A DNA stretch of 64,000 nucleotides from Brassica napus (Eukaryota; Streptophyta; Magnoliopsida; Brassicales; Brassicaceae). Shown here in pieces: positions 1 through 11,119 of the stretch (positions are counted from its first letter, which is position 1; each line of letters begins with the position of its first letter). Below the pieces are notes generated by a model. The model searched no databases. It had not been told where the DNA came from and saw only the letters and a program-made list of their open reading frames with translations. The translations under genes and the position numbers were made by a program. The stretch lies in the NCBI RefSeq assembly GCF_020379485.1, contig NC_063436.1, positions 25,790,423-25,854,422 on the forward strand. The letters run 5' to 3'.

Positions 1-271
1 TAAATATTTTGAATAGCCTCACAATCACCTGGGGACGTCATACAACCACCATAAGATAATAGTATAAAACTAAGCAAAAAAAAATCTAGAAATATACATT
101 GGCACCAAAACTTAAACACAAACACACTGTCTGGAGAGGAATCTCATCAGTTTTATTCTCGTTGATAAGCTCCATTTAATGTTGCTTTTTTATTGATATG
201 CAGTCTATGCAGAGCATTAATCTCCCATTTGATGGTTTAAATGCATTCATGGTAAACACATTGGTATCATG

Positions 272-583
272 TACTCCCTCTGTCTTTTTTATTAATGTCG
301 TTCTAAGTTTACACGGATTAAAAATAATAATTTTCATATTCTATTCTTTTTGCAAAAAAAAAAATTTATTTTGACATTTTTCAAACATATTAAAAATAAC
401 TAAAATGCATATATATTTTTATTACTTACATATATTCAACCAATAATATTTGAAATAAATAAAAAAATTTGTAAATCAATGCATTTATAATTAATATTAG
501 GTTCAAAGTTACATTGAAATTCTTAAATCACCTTATACATAACAAAAATGATAAAATTACATTTATCAGAAAGAGGGAAAGTA
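272..583. mobile_element. Stowaway-like MITE (about 310 bp)
   Basis: The left end reads CTCCCTCTGTC and the right end, reverse-complemented, CTTTCCCTCTTTCTG; both sit beside TA (272-273 and 582-583), the expected Tc1/mariner target duplication. The interior is AT-rich and non-coding. A second element with the same type of ends lies at 43364-43611. The family call rests on these ends only. Confidence 0.6.
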
Positions 584-2465
584 TTTTTCTAAACAAAACC
601 ATTATTTTTTTGGTAAAAACATCATTAACCATTTATCTAATTATAAATTAACCAATGAAAACTTTCTAGTTTCAGAAACATTTAATATACATTATGCTAA
701 CTATCAAATTTGTGAACAAACTTTCTAATTTCATAAAAGTGCAAACAAAATTTCTATATTCAGATTAAAATGCGACAAATTATGAAACTTTAGCAATGAT
801 TGTTTATACTCTTGGTAGTGTAGATGATAGATAATTGTAACTACTATACTCTCCTGATATTTGGCGTTTTCTAATACATGATATTAAAGTGTAGATAGAT
901 CTGGTAGAATTTATTTCCTTCTTTTGTTGACTTTCAGATGAATATGATTAGATAAGAAAACGTATCGAATTTCAAACTTTTTCCATAACTAACTAAGCAA
1001 CAATTCGTAAGAAAACGATGGAACTCTTTATTTTGTATTGGATTCGGTAATTAAGAACTAAGAGGATCAACAAGAGGTATTTTAGTTTACCCCATTACAT
1101 TCTTCTTTGGATTCTTGATTGCTAACATTATTGTCGTATTCTTATTAAATTATTCTTAAAAATAGAATTAAGAAAAGAATAATAAAAAGGTGTCTATGCA
1201 CCTGCTCTATTCTCTGTAATTATTGGTCCCAGCATTAGGGCTATGGCACAGGGATGTCATACTTTATGTTCCCTTTAATTTGGTTTATAATATTGCTCCC
1301 TACTAGTATATTATTGCTTGCTATTTTATCTTGAAAACACTGTAGTAAACCCCCAAATAAAATTAGTCCAAGCCCATTAGCTATGAAACACATTAAGCTC
1401 ATTGTCATCTTCAGAACTTTGCTTACACATCTAGTCAATCAAGTTTAGTTTGTTGCTTTTTATTGCAGAAAGTGTTACAAAGAAGGATCCATTCAATCTT
1501 ATGTTGCTAGAAGTTATCAGGAGTGGCTCAGAAGTCTTTTTGATGCTGATTGTGCCTGGCTAGTTATTATGGTCAGTTGCAGCCGGGTCTCTTTGATTGA
1601 TTTTCAACCCTTTTCTTTGTTTGTTTTGGACTTTGTTCTTAGTTGGTATATATACTTCCTTCAGTGAAGAAAGATAATAACAGCCACTAATCTGTAATGC
1701 CAAAAGAATCACAACACAGAGAAGTATCATTTCTCAACAGTGCATCAGCATATGGCTCTTGTCTATGAACTCTTGCTCTTCCACAATCAAACCAGGATAC
1801 ATAACTCACTGTGATAATGATTATCATTAAGTCCTAAACAAAACTGAAAAATGGAGTGCAGGGCAGTTGCCACGGTACGTGATTTGGTTTTGTTCGGGAG
1901 TTGAAAACTTCCTCGATTGTTACATTCAAGGCAACACTAGAACCACCATTGACTTCCTACGGGCAAGAGAAACATATATGATTAAGGTTTTAGGACCATT
2001 TAACGTTTCTATGTTACCGTGTTTCACAAGACATCAACATGAAATTACCTTTTATGTGAAGATTTCGACCTGATTGTAGGCCAATAGCCTTTTCTACTTA
2101 TCATAGAATCGTTTGCCTATGTTTTTACTCGGAAAATTAATCCTGAAACAGCGCAAAGTGATCTAGCTTTTAAACAATTAGGCCGAATTTATTGAGCATA
2201 GCTTCAGATACATCATCAAATTTCTGTCTCAGTCACTTTTCAAATAATATACAACTAGGTTAAGATCCGCGCCTTGCACGGAATGAACATTATATATATA
2301 AATTATTTTATATATTATATGTTTATAACATATTATGAACTAATAAATATATATTTAATAATTAAAAATTTATCATCTACTACTTATATAATTAAATTGG
2401 TGCGAACATATAAATAAATTTTATAAATCAAAAAAATATTTTTTCTATTTGATATGATATATAAT
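584..2465. other. Gene-poor flank; one possible exon fragment
   Basis: AT-rich sequence without a convincing gene. Around 1466-1640 (+), after a TTTATTGCAG acceptor-like site, one frame stays open and encodes a plausible peptide (KCYKEGSIQSYVARSYQEWL, then more) that I do not recognise. It may be a relic exon. The open frame at 1867-2073 begins with a non-ATG codon and shows no family features. Confidence 0.3.
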
Positions 2466-2474
2466 TAAATTTAA
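2466..2474. repeat. Left target-site duplication of the MULE
   Basis: TAAATTTAA, repeated exactly at 18435-18443 on the other side of the element. Nine bases is the usual Mutator target duplication. The motif is palindromic and AT-rich, so chance is not fully excluded by itself. Confidence 0.6.
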
Positions 2475-2720
2475 GGGAAATTTAGAAGATATGGCAACTT
2501 TCAAGTTTGAATTAGAAATTTGGGCAAGCCCATATTTTAATTAGGTTGTTGGGTAACCTAGTAGGAGAGAGAAGAAAAAGTGGACAGTTTTAACATTTTT
2601 GCCCAACAATCTTGAGCTAAAATTCGTGGGACCAACCTGTCTTTTGCCCAGAAAAACTTGCCTCTGGAAAACCAACACACGCGCGCCGGATGTGCGTGTA
2701 AGAGACGATTTTAATATTAT
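2475..2720. repeat. Left terminal inverted repeat region of the MULE
   Basis: Begins GGGAAATTTAGAAG. It shares with the reverse complement of the right end (about 18301-18434) an ATGGCAA block, a TCAAGTTT.AATTAG..A block and TTGGGCAA, then diverges. Similarity is imperfect, so this is an old or degenerate TIR. It probably includes the transposase promoter. Confidence 0.55.
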
Positions 2721-3282
2721 ATTATTTTAATTTCAGAAGGAAACATGGTATTGGGCTTCGTTTTTGGGCTATTTGACCCCAAAACTTGAAGGTCTTATAT
2801 GTGAAGATTTCTCGCGGGAAACAACGGCTCCAAGGTGGACGAATGGCCATTAATGACTGGTGACTTTGGAAAACATGTGTTTTACTTTAATTTATTAATT
2901 AAAAACAGGACAAATATTAATTATTTAATACAAAAACGTACGAACTCTATCTCTTTGCATGTCTCCTTGTTGATGAGTAAAAAAGGCTACCAAACTCGGG
3001 AACTTGAAGCAGCGAATTTTACACACAGAGGCATGAGCTGCATCCGATATGGTGAGGGAGGAAAGGGTATGGCAGATGGTGGGTGTTCTGTATCTAGCAT
3101 CGAAGGTAAATCATATATAAGCCGTACACCATTGCATTTATGACATTATAATTATGGCTGAAATCATTTATTACAGATTTGAGGGTGTTCGGAATTCAGG
3201 TGTTTTTTTGTACGAAACTATATTTATTGCTTCTGATTAGCACATTGAATTTTTAAATTAATTTATGTTCTATTTTTCGTAG

Positions 3283-6200
3283 GTGTTCACGATTCATACA
3301 TCGTTGTAATCTCTGGACGGTGGATTATGTACGACACTGGTGACTAGGATTTTAAACTTGATAGCGACCGTATGGGGAGGGCTGTCTATGCGAAGTTGAT
3401 AACTTCTGTTGAAGCCTTGAAGCGGGCCATTATTGAGTCATACGGTCTAGTTGGAATGTCTGTTGCCGTTGAGATGTCATATTGGCTTCGTGAACACGGA
3501 TCTTGTGCTGTTGGTGAAAGAGAAGCTCCTGTTCAAATTTCCAACGACAAGGATTTCGACTTGTTCACTTCGGCACGTAAGGTGGACAAGTACATCAACG
3601 TATTTGTCACATTCAAAGAGGAAGTAGATGGAAAAATCCTTTATATGAGGCCAATTGGGAATCTTTTGAAGTCCAAAGAAGTTGCCAGCAGCAACGAAAT
3701 GCAAGTTGGGAGTACGTCTGCTGATGTGCACACCCGGAATGAAGTTAATGACGGTGAGACTGATTTGACCGAAGATAAAATAATTCTGATGGGAGTTGCG
3801 GAAATTGAAGCAGTTTATGCCTCAAATGGTTTTGGGATGCGTGAAGTGGATGGAACTACATATGAAGTTCAGAATAAAGTGGTCACGACTGAAGATGCTG
3901 CGTTAGGGGAAGGCGAAGATGACGATGATGAGGATTATGATTACAATTTATGGCATGATTTTGTTGGACGAAATTGCGAATGGGACGATGATAAGGATGA
4001 TGATGGAGGGGTAGGTGGTGGTTGTCGAACGAACGTAACATATGGAGGTGTACGTGGTGAGGTGGTGACTAAAACGAGGAGTGGACGAACTAATCCTTCT
4101 TCAAACAAAGGCAGTGTTCCATCTACAAACAAACAGCGTACCGCAAACCCACCATCAACTTTCGAAGATTACGTAGATGAGGGTAGAGATTACATAGGCT
4201 CGTCTAGGATTTCGATGGAGAATATTGAAGAAGCAAGTAACAATTTAGGTGTCAAGTCAAGTGATCAAGTGGCCGACATTGAGAATCATTCAGATCCAAA
4301 TCAAGAAGAGGACCCAAGTTTGGACAACAACTCCCAAATGTTGGTTCTCCAGACTCCTCCAAAGCCGTTCAACATGCATACTCGGGAAGTTGACGACAGT
4401 GATGATTTCGTTGGGCAGGTCCCTCAATGTGTTTCGTCTAGACCGACACATGATACATCTGCTGGAGTATACGAGGATGACGACTTTGTCGAACCGGTAC
4501 CTATGTGTGTTTCGGGTGGTCAGACACATGAAACTCCGGATGGAGAAGACGAGGATGACGACTTTGTCGAACCGGTACCTCAGTGTGTTTCGGGTGGTCA
4601 GACACATGAAACCCTGGTAGGAGAAGACGAGGATGACGACTTTATCGGACCGGTACCTCAGTCTCTAAGCCGTGAGGAAGACGCAAGAAGACGTCGTGAA
4701 AAGGATAAGGCTGATGACGAATCACTCATGAAATCCGTTAGAGCCGTTGAGCTATATGGATTTGAGGATGTAGAATCTTCGTCTAACAACGAAGCAGTTA
4801 ACGACTATACCGTCGATGATATTGACTTCACTCTAGCAGATGCTGATATGTACACTGGGAAACTATTCAGTAGCAAGCAAGAATTCAAGATCAGTTTGCA
4901 CATTTATGCCTTAAAGCAGGTGTTCAGGTTCAAGTTCCACAAACATGCGTTTAACTACGTCGCAGCGAAATGTATTGATAAAAACTGCAAATTTTATGTT
5001 ATGGCTAAGCAATTGGGGGAATCTTCGGCATATCAGGTGAGAAAGGCGCAACTGAAGCATGTCTGCACATCTGATGCTAAAGCGCAATATAAGAAACATG
5101 CGACGTCGAAAGTAATAGCTGCACTAATGAGATCGAAGTATGAAAGGCTCCAAGCTGGACCGCGCGCATCCGAATTACCCGAGATGCTCCGGACTGAGTT
5201 CTTGTTTACGGCCACATATTGGAAATGTTGGAAAGCAAAAGAGTTAGCAACTGTGGCTGCACAAGGAACTGAAGAGAGCTCTTACATGCTCCTGCCGAAA
5301 TATTTTTATGTTGTAAAGTATGCAAATCCTGGGTCCATTATTGATATCAAAACTGAAAAAGATGATAAGGGTCGGACAAGGTTTAAGTACGCTTTTATGG
5401 CACTGAAAGCTTGCATTGACGGGTGGAAGCATCTACGGAAGGTTATTGTGGTGGATGGTACTCATATATTTGGGAAGTACAAAGGGTGTTTACTAACTGC
5501 AAGTGGGCAAGATGCCAATTATCAGGTATTCCCTATAGCGTTTGCTGTTGTAGACAATGAAACAAATGAGTCTTGGAGTTGGTTTTTTGAGAAGCTGAAA
5601 GAGATCGTAGAAGATGGCTCTGATTTAGCTATCGTGTCTGATAGAGCAAGTCAATATGTGTTGCTAAAGATAAGTGGTATCCTCTTTCACACCATGGGTG
5701 CTGCCTCGTACACCTACAGAGAAACGTCGACGCAAAATTCAAGAAAAGGAATCAGAAGCAAATGGTTGGCAGGGCAGCCGAGGTATTCAAGGTATCCCAC
5801 TTTAAGAGACTTTACGCGGAGATCAAACTTACAGATAAGCGCTGTTGGGATTATCTTGAGAAGATCGATCCTAGGCATTGGACAAGGTCACATTTTGAGG
5901 GCGAGCGGTACAATCTAATGAGCTCGAATATAGCTGAGTCTCTCAACAAAGCACTAGTTCCTGCGCGCGATTCCCGATAATGGCGCTATTTGAGTTCATC
6001 AGACGCATGATTAGACGTTGGTTTGTCAGTAGACAGCGAAAGATATCGAAAATGAGTGGTGAGATCCCCCCGGCTGTTGACGAGTTGATGGAGGACAATC
6101 TAGAAGACGCAAGAACGTACGCTGTGATGCCTCTGTCTGCTTTTGAATTTGAGGTAACTCTAAAAACAACCGGCTTCGGGAGTTTTGTTAATTTGGAAAC

Positions 6201-6642
6201 CAGGTCTTGCACATGTCTTGAATTCCAGAAAGTTGGAATACCATGTCGACATGTCATTGCTGCGGCTATGTTTCGGAACTTGAAGCACTCAGAGGTCGTT
6301 GCAAACGCCTATCTAAAAAAGACATGGAATGAAACAACAAAGGGTGTTACACTACCGGTTCCAGATCTGCAAGATATTTTCATACTTTCGGAGGTTAGTG
6401 ACCTTATCATGTTACCACCAAAGACGAAGAGACCACCAGGACGTCCACCGACCAAGCGTAAACGTTCTGCAGGAGAAATACCGGTACGACCTAATATCAT
6501 CTGACTGTAGTCATGGATATTTTCTGAATAAAGGCTGTTATGTTTTTTTCAGGAGGGGCCGAAGAAGAAGAAACTAAACACATGTAGTCGATGTCATATC
6601 TCAGGTCACAACAAAAAGTCTTGTAAAGAACCGCTACAATGA
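3283..6642 (+). pseudogene. mudrA-like MULE transposase, broken by one nonsense codon and two frameshifts
   Basis: Encodes a MuDR-type transposase, which cuts and joins MULE ends in the nucleus. Reading starts after an acceptor-like TTCGTAG at 3282. An in-frame TAG at 3345-3347 (family members have Trp here) precedes the first long frame. Visible in order: N-terminal SGRW.M region, PB1-like segment, an acidic stretch with three near-identical DDF-EPVP repeats (about 4380-4670), a MuDR N-terminal domain with CIDKNCKFYVMAK (about 4850-5200), and the MULE catalytic domain with VVDGTH and IVSDRA. Near 5645 the frame shifts by one missing base, after which CCLVHLQRNV and SSNIAESLNKAL follow. At 5972-5975 a second single-base loss (CCCC to CCC) moves reading to the last frame, which holds the SWIM zinc finger CTCLEF..VGIPCRHV. 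A short intron 6484-6552 leads to a CCHC knuckle (CSRCHISGHNKKSC) and a stop at 6640-6642. The 5' exons upstream of 3283 are not resolved. Confidence 0.85.
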
Positions 6643-6980
6643 TGGGTTATGGATGGAGGAGATTTTATGTATTGTTGACAAGAGAGTTCTTGTTTTTTGG
6701 AAATTTAATATGGTTTACAACACATCTATAGTGCTATTTTGCGATATGTTTTACGCAGAGCTTCTTCTTGAATTTATTAGATATGTATGGTTTTATTTTC
6801 ATTCCTTAATATGGTTTACAACTTGTTTACAACTTGAGGTAAACATAGTTGAAGATTTGATGACTTTTGATTTGATGTAACTTGTTTACAACTTGAGGTG
6901 TACGATATCTGTGTAGCCAATCTAGCCATTAGAAAGACATTTAAGTACAATGTAGCCGTTGTATTGTAATCCAATAATAA

Positions 6981-7013
6981 TATAGCCGTTACAATCTCAG
7001 TCTATTTAAGTAT
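6981..7013 (+). promoter_or_regulatory. TATA-containing core promoter of the first GRF gene
   Basis: A 33-base block starting TATAGCCGTTACAATCT and ending CTATTTAAGTAT lies about 70 bases before the ATG at 7082. The same block, same length and with only four central bases different, lies at 7842-7874 upstream of the second GRF gene. CTATTTAAG is a plausible TATA box. Its conservation between diverged paralogues argues for a functional promoter. Confidence 0.55.
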
Positions 7014-7081
7014 GAGTGCTTGTGTCGTCTATATTTCAGATTTTTTGTGATTCTCTCTTTACTCTCAATTTTATACTAAAG

Positions 7082-7666
7082 ATGGGACTTGATTATAGCT
7101 ATAGCCAGCCTTCGGAATCAGAGGACTATGGTGGGCATGACTCCAGCGACACAGAAGACCGTGAAGTTGAAGATCTTATTCGTCGGGACCAAGCTGATCT
7201 AAATTACAATTATACTTCGACGGTTCAGTACCCCCCGCAACCCGAGGTCGAATTTGGATTCCCGCAGACATGCTACTGTGGTGGTCGGCCTAAGCTAGCA
7301 ACATCTCGCACTGTAAATGATCCAGGTAGAAGATACTACACGTGTGATAATGTTAATGATGGAGACTGTCATGTTCATAAATGGTGGGATGATGCGGTTA
7401 TGGAGGAGATGAGAGACAGGGATACGCACACATTTCAATTGTTTGAAAAGGTAGATTATCTAACCTTTTTGAATGACTATGACCCACAACTTAACAAGTT
7501 GAAGGAACTCCAGAATGAGACTGAGCAGAAGCTGGTTAGGCTAGAGAAGGTAGTGTCTGAGTTAGCTGAAAATAGAACAAGGTTAACCAATGGCTTCGAA
7601 TACTTTGTTGGTGTAATGGTTATTATTATATTAGTTTTACTTGGGTTGGTGATCATATTCAAGTAA
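7082..7666 (+). CDS. GRF-type zinc-finger protein with C-terminal membrane anchor
   Basis: 194 residues from the ATG at 7082 (MGLDYSYSQPSESED); upstream in-frame codons lack an ATG. Residues about 1-65 are acidic and Ser/Asp-rich. A GRF-type zinc finger follows: CYCGG, then GRRYYTC, then CHVHKWW. A heptad-like region (LNKLKELQNETEQKLVRLEK) suggests a coiled coil, and the last 20 or so residues (FVGVMVIIILVLLGLVIIFK) form one membrane segment, giving a tail-anchored layout. This architecture is common in Brassicaceae multicopy families similar to At4g04775. Function is unknown. The gene sits just after the transposase inside the MULE and has a paralogue directly downstream, so it is likely TE cargo rather than a host gene. 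Confidence 0.75.
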   Translation: MGLDYSYSQPSESEDYGGHDSSDTEDREVEDLIRRDQADLNYNYTSTVQYPPQPEVEFGFPQTCYCGGRPKLATSRTVNDPGRRYYTCDNVNDGDCHVHKWWDDAVMEEMRDRDTHTFQLFEKVDYLTFLNDYDPQLNKLKELQNETEQKLVRLEKVVSELAENRTRLTNGFEYFVGVMVIIILVLLGLVIIFK

Positions 7667-7841
7667 CTCTTTATTTTGTAATGTAATAAATCGGATGAGT
7701 AATGAACTCTTGATGTGGTTTTTTGTAATGTGTCATTTCTTATGATTCTACTAAAATTCTATGAACCAATAACAACGTTTGAAAAAAAATGGTAAATATA
7801 TCCCTCTCAATATTACCGTTAGAAATGCTTTTGAAGTAAAA

Positions 7842-7874
7842 TATAGCCGTTACAATCTTGCACTATTTAAGTAT
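7842..7874 (+). promoter_or_regulatory. Duplicated TATA-containing core promoter of the second GRF gene
   Basis: Same 33-base block as at 6981-7013 (TATAGCCGTTACAATCT, four variable bases, CTATTTAAGTAT), 75 bases before the ATG at 7949. The 5' leader that follows holds a direct repeat of CAACAATCTCTCTTCAC. Confidence 0.55.
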
Positions 7875-7948
7875 AATTCAGAACACCCAACAATCTCTCT
7901 TCACAACACTCAACAATCTCTCTTCACCACACTCACCAGTACCACAAA

Positions 7949-8377
7949 ATGACGGATCTTTACTATAAAGAGATGAAGCATCACAAAAGGGAGTATGACT
8001 GGTTGAGCAATTGTGTCTATGCCAATTACAAAATTCCAACGAAGTGTATCTGCGGTGGAGCTATCACCGTGGAAGCTGATGACGGAGGAAGAAACTATTA
8101 CGTATGCAAAGATTTTAAGGTAATATTGGAGTTCACAATACTTAAATTTGCCTCCATTGTTAACGGAAATGGTATTGTTTTTAGCTAACAAATCTAATAT
8201 ATTTTCTTGTAGAACGATGGTTTGCACATCCGTCATGACTGCCTTACTGCCCTCGAGGAAGAGCTGGATTGCTTGAGAAGTCAGTATGCTGAGGAGGTGT
8301 CGCTCCGTCGCGAGCTGCAATTTGAACTTGCGCAAATGCGTGAGGAGATCAAAGAGCTTAAGCAATTAATTATGTAG
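7949..8377 (+). CDS. Short GRF-type zinc-finger protein, two exons
   Basis: Exon 1 is 7949-8119 and exon 2 is 8213-8377, joined in phase by GT at 8120 and a TTCTTGTAG acceptor; the product is 111 residues. The zinc finger reads CICGG, then GRNYYVC, then RHDC in exon 2, so the intron splits the finger. Exon 2 then gives a coiled coil (EEELDCLRSQYAEEVSLRRE and on) ending in QLIM. Compared with the gene at 7082 it lacks the acidic N-terminus and the C-terminal membrane segment. It is a diverged tandem paralogue with the same core promoter. Function unknown. Confidence 0.72.
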
Positions 8378-9069
8378 GATCGCTGATCTTAGCATTTCTC
8401 GGATCTACTATGTAATTTTCGCTGATCTTAGCATTTCTCGGATCTATTATCATTTCAAAGGTTAATTTGTAATCTTCTATCAAATTTTAACTGTTTATCT
8501 CATAATGGGCCTATCCATATCCAATTAAAAAGCAAACCCATTTGAATTAGTTTAGTTTCATAATGTGTACAAAAGTCATCATTATACACCCTCGGTTAAG
8601 GTGTACGAAGTCATCATTATACCCCCTCGGTTACGTAAGCTTCATAATGTAGTTTGAAATTAGGGCTACCTTCTGACACGGAGAAGACATCTTCTTTATA
8701 CATATTTGTACTAATTTATGTATGAACTTAAGGTATTCTCATCTCTCTCTTCGTTGGTGTACGAACACGCGTACACTTATGGTTTTAACACGAAAATAAA
8801 TTTAAGTGAACTCTGTCTGCGACAATAAAGTTTCCTACTTTATTTCCTATGGTCAAATCAGTCGGAGATTTAATTCTACGGAGGAGTCGCAACGATTTAA
8901 TTCGCATGGTTTAAACCGAGGAGTAGTAATGGAACGCCGCGTCTGTTACCAAAAAATTAATTAATTATTTTCGTAATATTTTTCCTAAGTTGTCATTTAA
9001 TATCTTTTTCATCATTCTAAACAAATTCTCTGAAAACCTCTTTCTCTGCAAACCTCTTTTATTCCAAAA
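8378..9069. other. Spacer inside the MULE with short direct repeats
   Basis: No gene seen. A short direct repeat, TCGCTGATCTTAGCATTTCT followed by CGGATCTA, occurs at about 8381 and 8418, and GTCATCATTATA.CCCCTCGGTTA occurs twice near 8574 and 8610. The sequence before 9070 is the 5' leader of the next ORF. Confidence 0.4.
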
Positions 9070-9591
9070 ATGGTTTATGATATCAGCGAAGGCAAAATGA
9101 TCGTCGCAAAATACAAGCAATTTTTTTACAGTTTGCCTATAGTCGGCGAACGCACCGAGCAGCAGTTGATCGAGTTGGCCAAGGCCGGATTGAAGGAAGA
9201 GATCCGCGAGGATCTGGAAACTGATGAGTTCGCCACACTCGAGGCCCTATTCGAGGAGGCGGAGGAAGTCGAGGAGGGGTTAAAGGAAACACCTCCATCC
9301 ACCCCTCGCAAACGCCGCCGCAGAAGCCCCAATCCCCGCAGTAGCAAACGTGCTTGCAAGGCGGAGGAAAAAGGTGACCCGGAGGATGACGGGTACGGAT
9401 ATGACGGCGAAGGAGCGTCGGGGTTTAAGGACGATGAAGAAGGTGAATACTGGGGCTGGATGCAGATGGAGACTGACGTGGATGACGACGCGTCCGACAG
9501 GACCGACGACACATTGGGTTCTGGGCAGTTCAGGATGGACAACTACCCAGGCAGCTCCGGCACCGACTCCAGCACCTCCGACTCCGACTAG
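9070..9591 (+). CDS. gag-like acidic protein with basic nuclear-signal-like patch
   Basis: 173 residues in one exon from the ATG at 9070. Residues about 10-70 (VAKYKQFFYSLPIVGERTEQ, then LKEEIREDL, then LEALFEEAEEVEEGL) resemble the helical core of retrotransposon gag proteins of the Ty3 type. A basic cluster (TPRKRRRRSPNPRSSKR) at about 79-95 looks like a nuclear localisation signal. The rest is very acidic and low in complexity (Asp, Glu, Gly), ending in Ser/Asp repeats. There is no CCHC knuckle, protease or reverse transcriptase nearby, so this is not an active retroelement. The GC content is clearly higher than in neighbouring sequence. It may be a gag fragment taken up by the MULE and kept as an ORF. 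The gag relation is my pattern-based inference. Confidence 0.5.
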   Translation: MVYDISEGKMIVAKYKQFFYSLPIVGERTEQQLIELAKAGLKEEIREDLETDEFATLEALFEEAEEVEEGLKETPPSTPRKRRRRSPNPRSSKRACKAEEKGDPEDDGYGYDGEGASGFKDDEEGEYWGWMQMETDVDDDASDRTDDTLGSGQFRMDNYPGSSGTDSSTSDSD

Positions 9592-9744
9592 GAACCTCAT
9601 CCTCTTTTAATATTATTAAATATTTTGAATTTTAGTGTTTTTTGTAATTAGTTTGAACTCTTTTTTTTTTCGAACTCTTTATTATATTATAATATAGTTT
9701 ATGATTTCTGTTTATTATTTCTGTCTTTTATTGGATGTTTAATA

Positions 9745-9960
9745 TTGGTAAAATTAGGATACGAATACTTAAGGTCTACGAATACTGAAGGTATACAAAT
9801 ACGGACAGTATTCGTATACCGACGGTATACTAATACTAACGGTACACTTAAGGTATTCGAATACTTAAGTCTACGAATACTGAAGGTATTCGAATACTGA
9901 CGGTATACGAATACTTAAGGTTTATGAATACTTTAGGTCTACGAATAATTCCATTAATGG
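9745..9960. repeat. Minisatellite of GAATACTTAAGGTATAC-like units
   Basis: Degenerate tandem units of about 17 bases built from GAATAC, TTAAGG or GACGG, and TATAC or TCTAC. Related blocks occur at 10180-10405, 12285-12425 and 12630-12790, always at the 3' side of the two minus-strand F-box-like genes. Confidence 0.6.
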
Positions 9961-10220
9961 GCTTATTGACCATGGGTTAACCAAGAACTGAAACCTATTA
10001 AGTCCATATTTGACCCAAAATTTAAAGTTGTGAAATTGGACTGAAACATATTAAGTCCAAATTAGATGGGCTAAAACCATTTGGACATGGAATGGTTTAT
10101 GGTTCTATTTTGGGTTTGGACAATTTGGATTACGTACAATTTGGACATACCCATTGGACATGGACAGCCCAATTGATTAAATGGTATACGAATACTTAAG
10201 GTATACGAGAGAAAACATAT

Positions 10221-10360
10221 AACATTGACGAATACTTTAGGTGTACGAGATTAAAGAGATAACATTGACGAATAATTTAGGTCTACGAGATTAAGGAGAT
10301 AACATTGACGAATACTTTAGGTCTACGAGATTAAACAGATAACATTGACGAATACTTAAG
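10221..10360. repeat. 40-bp higher-order tandem repeat
   Basis: AACATTGACGAATA recurs at 10221, 10261, 10301 and 10341, an exact 40-base period. Each unit holds AACATTGACGAATACTTTAG followed by GTCTACGAGATTAA. It is embedded in the 17-base minisatellite domain. Confidence 0.7.
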
Positions 10361-10441
10361 GTATACGAATACTTAAGGTCTACGAATACTTAAGCTATAC
10401 GATAGAAAACAGATAACATCGAGGATAACATAAATAAAGTC

Positions 10442-11119
10442 CTAGAGGATGTTTGCAATGTTGACGCAAATCCAAAATAGCCTGCAGTTTTTGCAATCAC
10501 CTTCTAAGTTGTCTGCGTAATCATGGCCATACACGCACCTGGGTGTCTTGATAACGCCATCATCCGGGAACTTGAATGATTCCCCATATTTGTTGCAGTT
10601 CAGGTCTTCCGCTCCAAAGGCTTTCAATTGGTTCTCTATGGATTCTCCCATTTCACAAGTATCATCCGATCGAAGGTCATGGTGATATGCTGCGAACAGC
10701 TGAAACACTTTGCTCGCTTCCTTGTCGTTGCCAAGACAAACATTGAATATGGCGACAGCTAGAGTTGAGAATCCATGCATTAGGACATTTGGTTCCAATA
10801 TTTTAATACTCTTCTCAAGTCCTATGCTCGGTGCTGTAAGGAGACCTTCGAAGTAGATTGCCTTTCTGTTGCCAGCACTGACACATTTGAGATGAAACTC
10901 CCGGAACTGACAACCTTGGCGTATTTGACATGTGACGAACCCGTCCTCAATTTCACTAACATCGCACTTCTTCATGACTGAGGGCTCGTGTGCGAGGGCG
11001 TAACCGCGTTTTCCAGCCCGCAGAAAAGGGCCAAGATTGTAAAATGATTCCTCTCCGACAAGCTCAGTGATTTTGCACACAATTTCCTGGAGAAGATTTG
11101 GGAGTACGTGAGCTTCCAT
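10442..11119 (-). CDS. F-box-like protein, copy 1 (At2g35280-like family)
   Basis: 225 residues, one exon, ATG at 11117-11119. The N-terminus (LPNLLQEIVCKITELVGEES, then FYNLGPFLRAGK) resembles the degenerate F-box of a large Brassicaceae family. A central region follows (ATLAVAIFNVCLGNDKEA-like) and a Cys-rich tail with CVYGHDY and CKNCRLFWIC. F-box proteins act as substrate receptors of SCF ubiquitin ligases, but the skp-binding region is weak here, so that role is only inferred. It is about half identical to the copy at 12828-13496, and both lie in a segmental duplication inside the MULE. Intact reading frame. Confidence 0.7.
   Translation of the reverse strand: MEAHVLPNLLQEIVCKITELVGEESFYNLGPFLRAGKRGYALAHEPSVMKKCDVSEIEDGFVTCQIRQGCQFREFHLKCVSAGNRKAIYFEGLLTAPSIGLEKSIKILEPNVLMHGFSTLAVAIFNVCLGNDKEASKVFQLFAAYHHDLRSDDTCEMGESIENQLKAFGAEDLNCNKYGESFKFPDDGVIKTPRCVYGHDYADNLEGDCKNCRLFWICVNIANIL

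Noticed and set aside
2835..3143. Open frame of 102 codons before the MULE transposase
   Set aside because: Begins at a non-ATG codon, has no family features, and probably overlaps leader and 5' exons of the transposase that I cannot resolve.
4290..4620. Open frames of 105-123 codons on both strands inside the transposase
   Set aside because: They come from three near-identical acidic repeats of the transposase read in other frames.
9126..9610. Serine/alanine-rich open frames opposite or offset to the gag-like gene
   Set aside because: Low-complexity mirror of the Asp/Glu-rich coding strand; no independent support.
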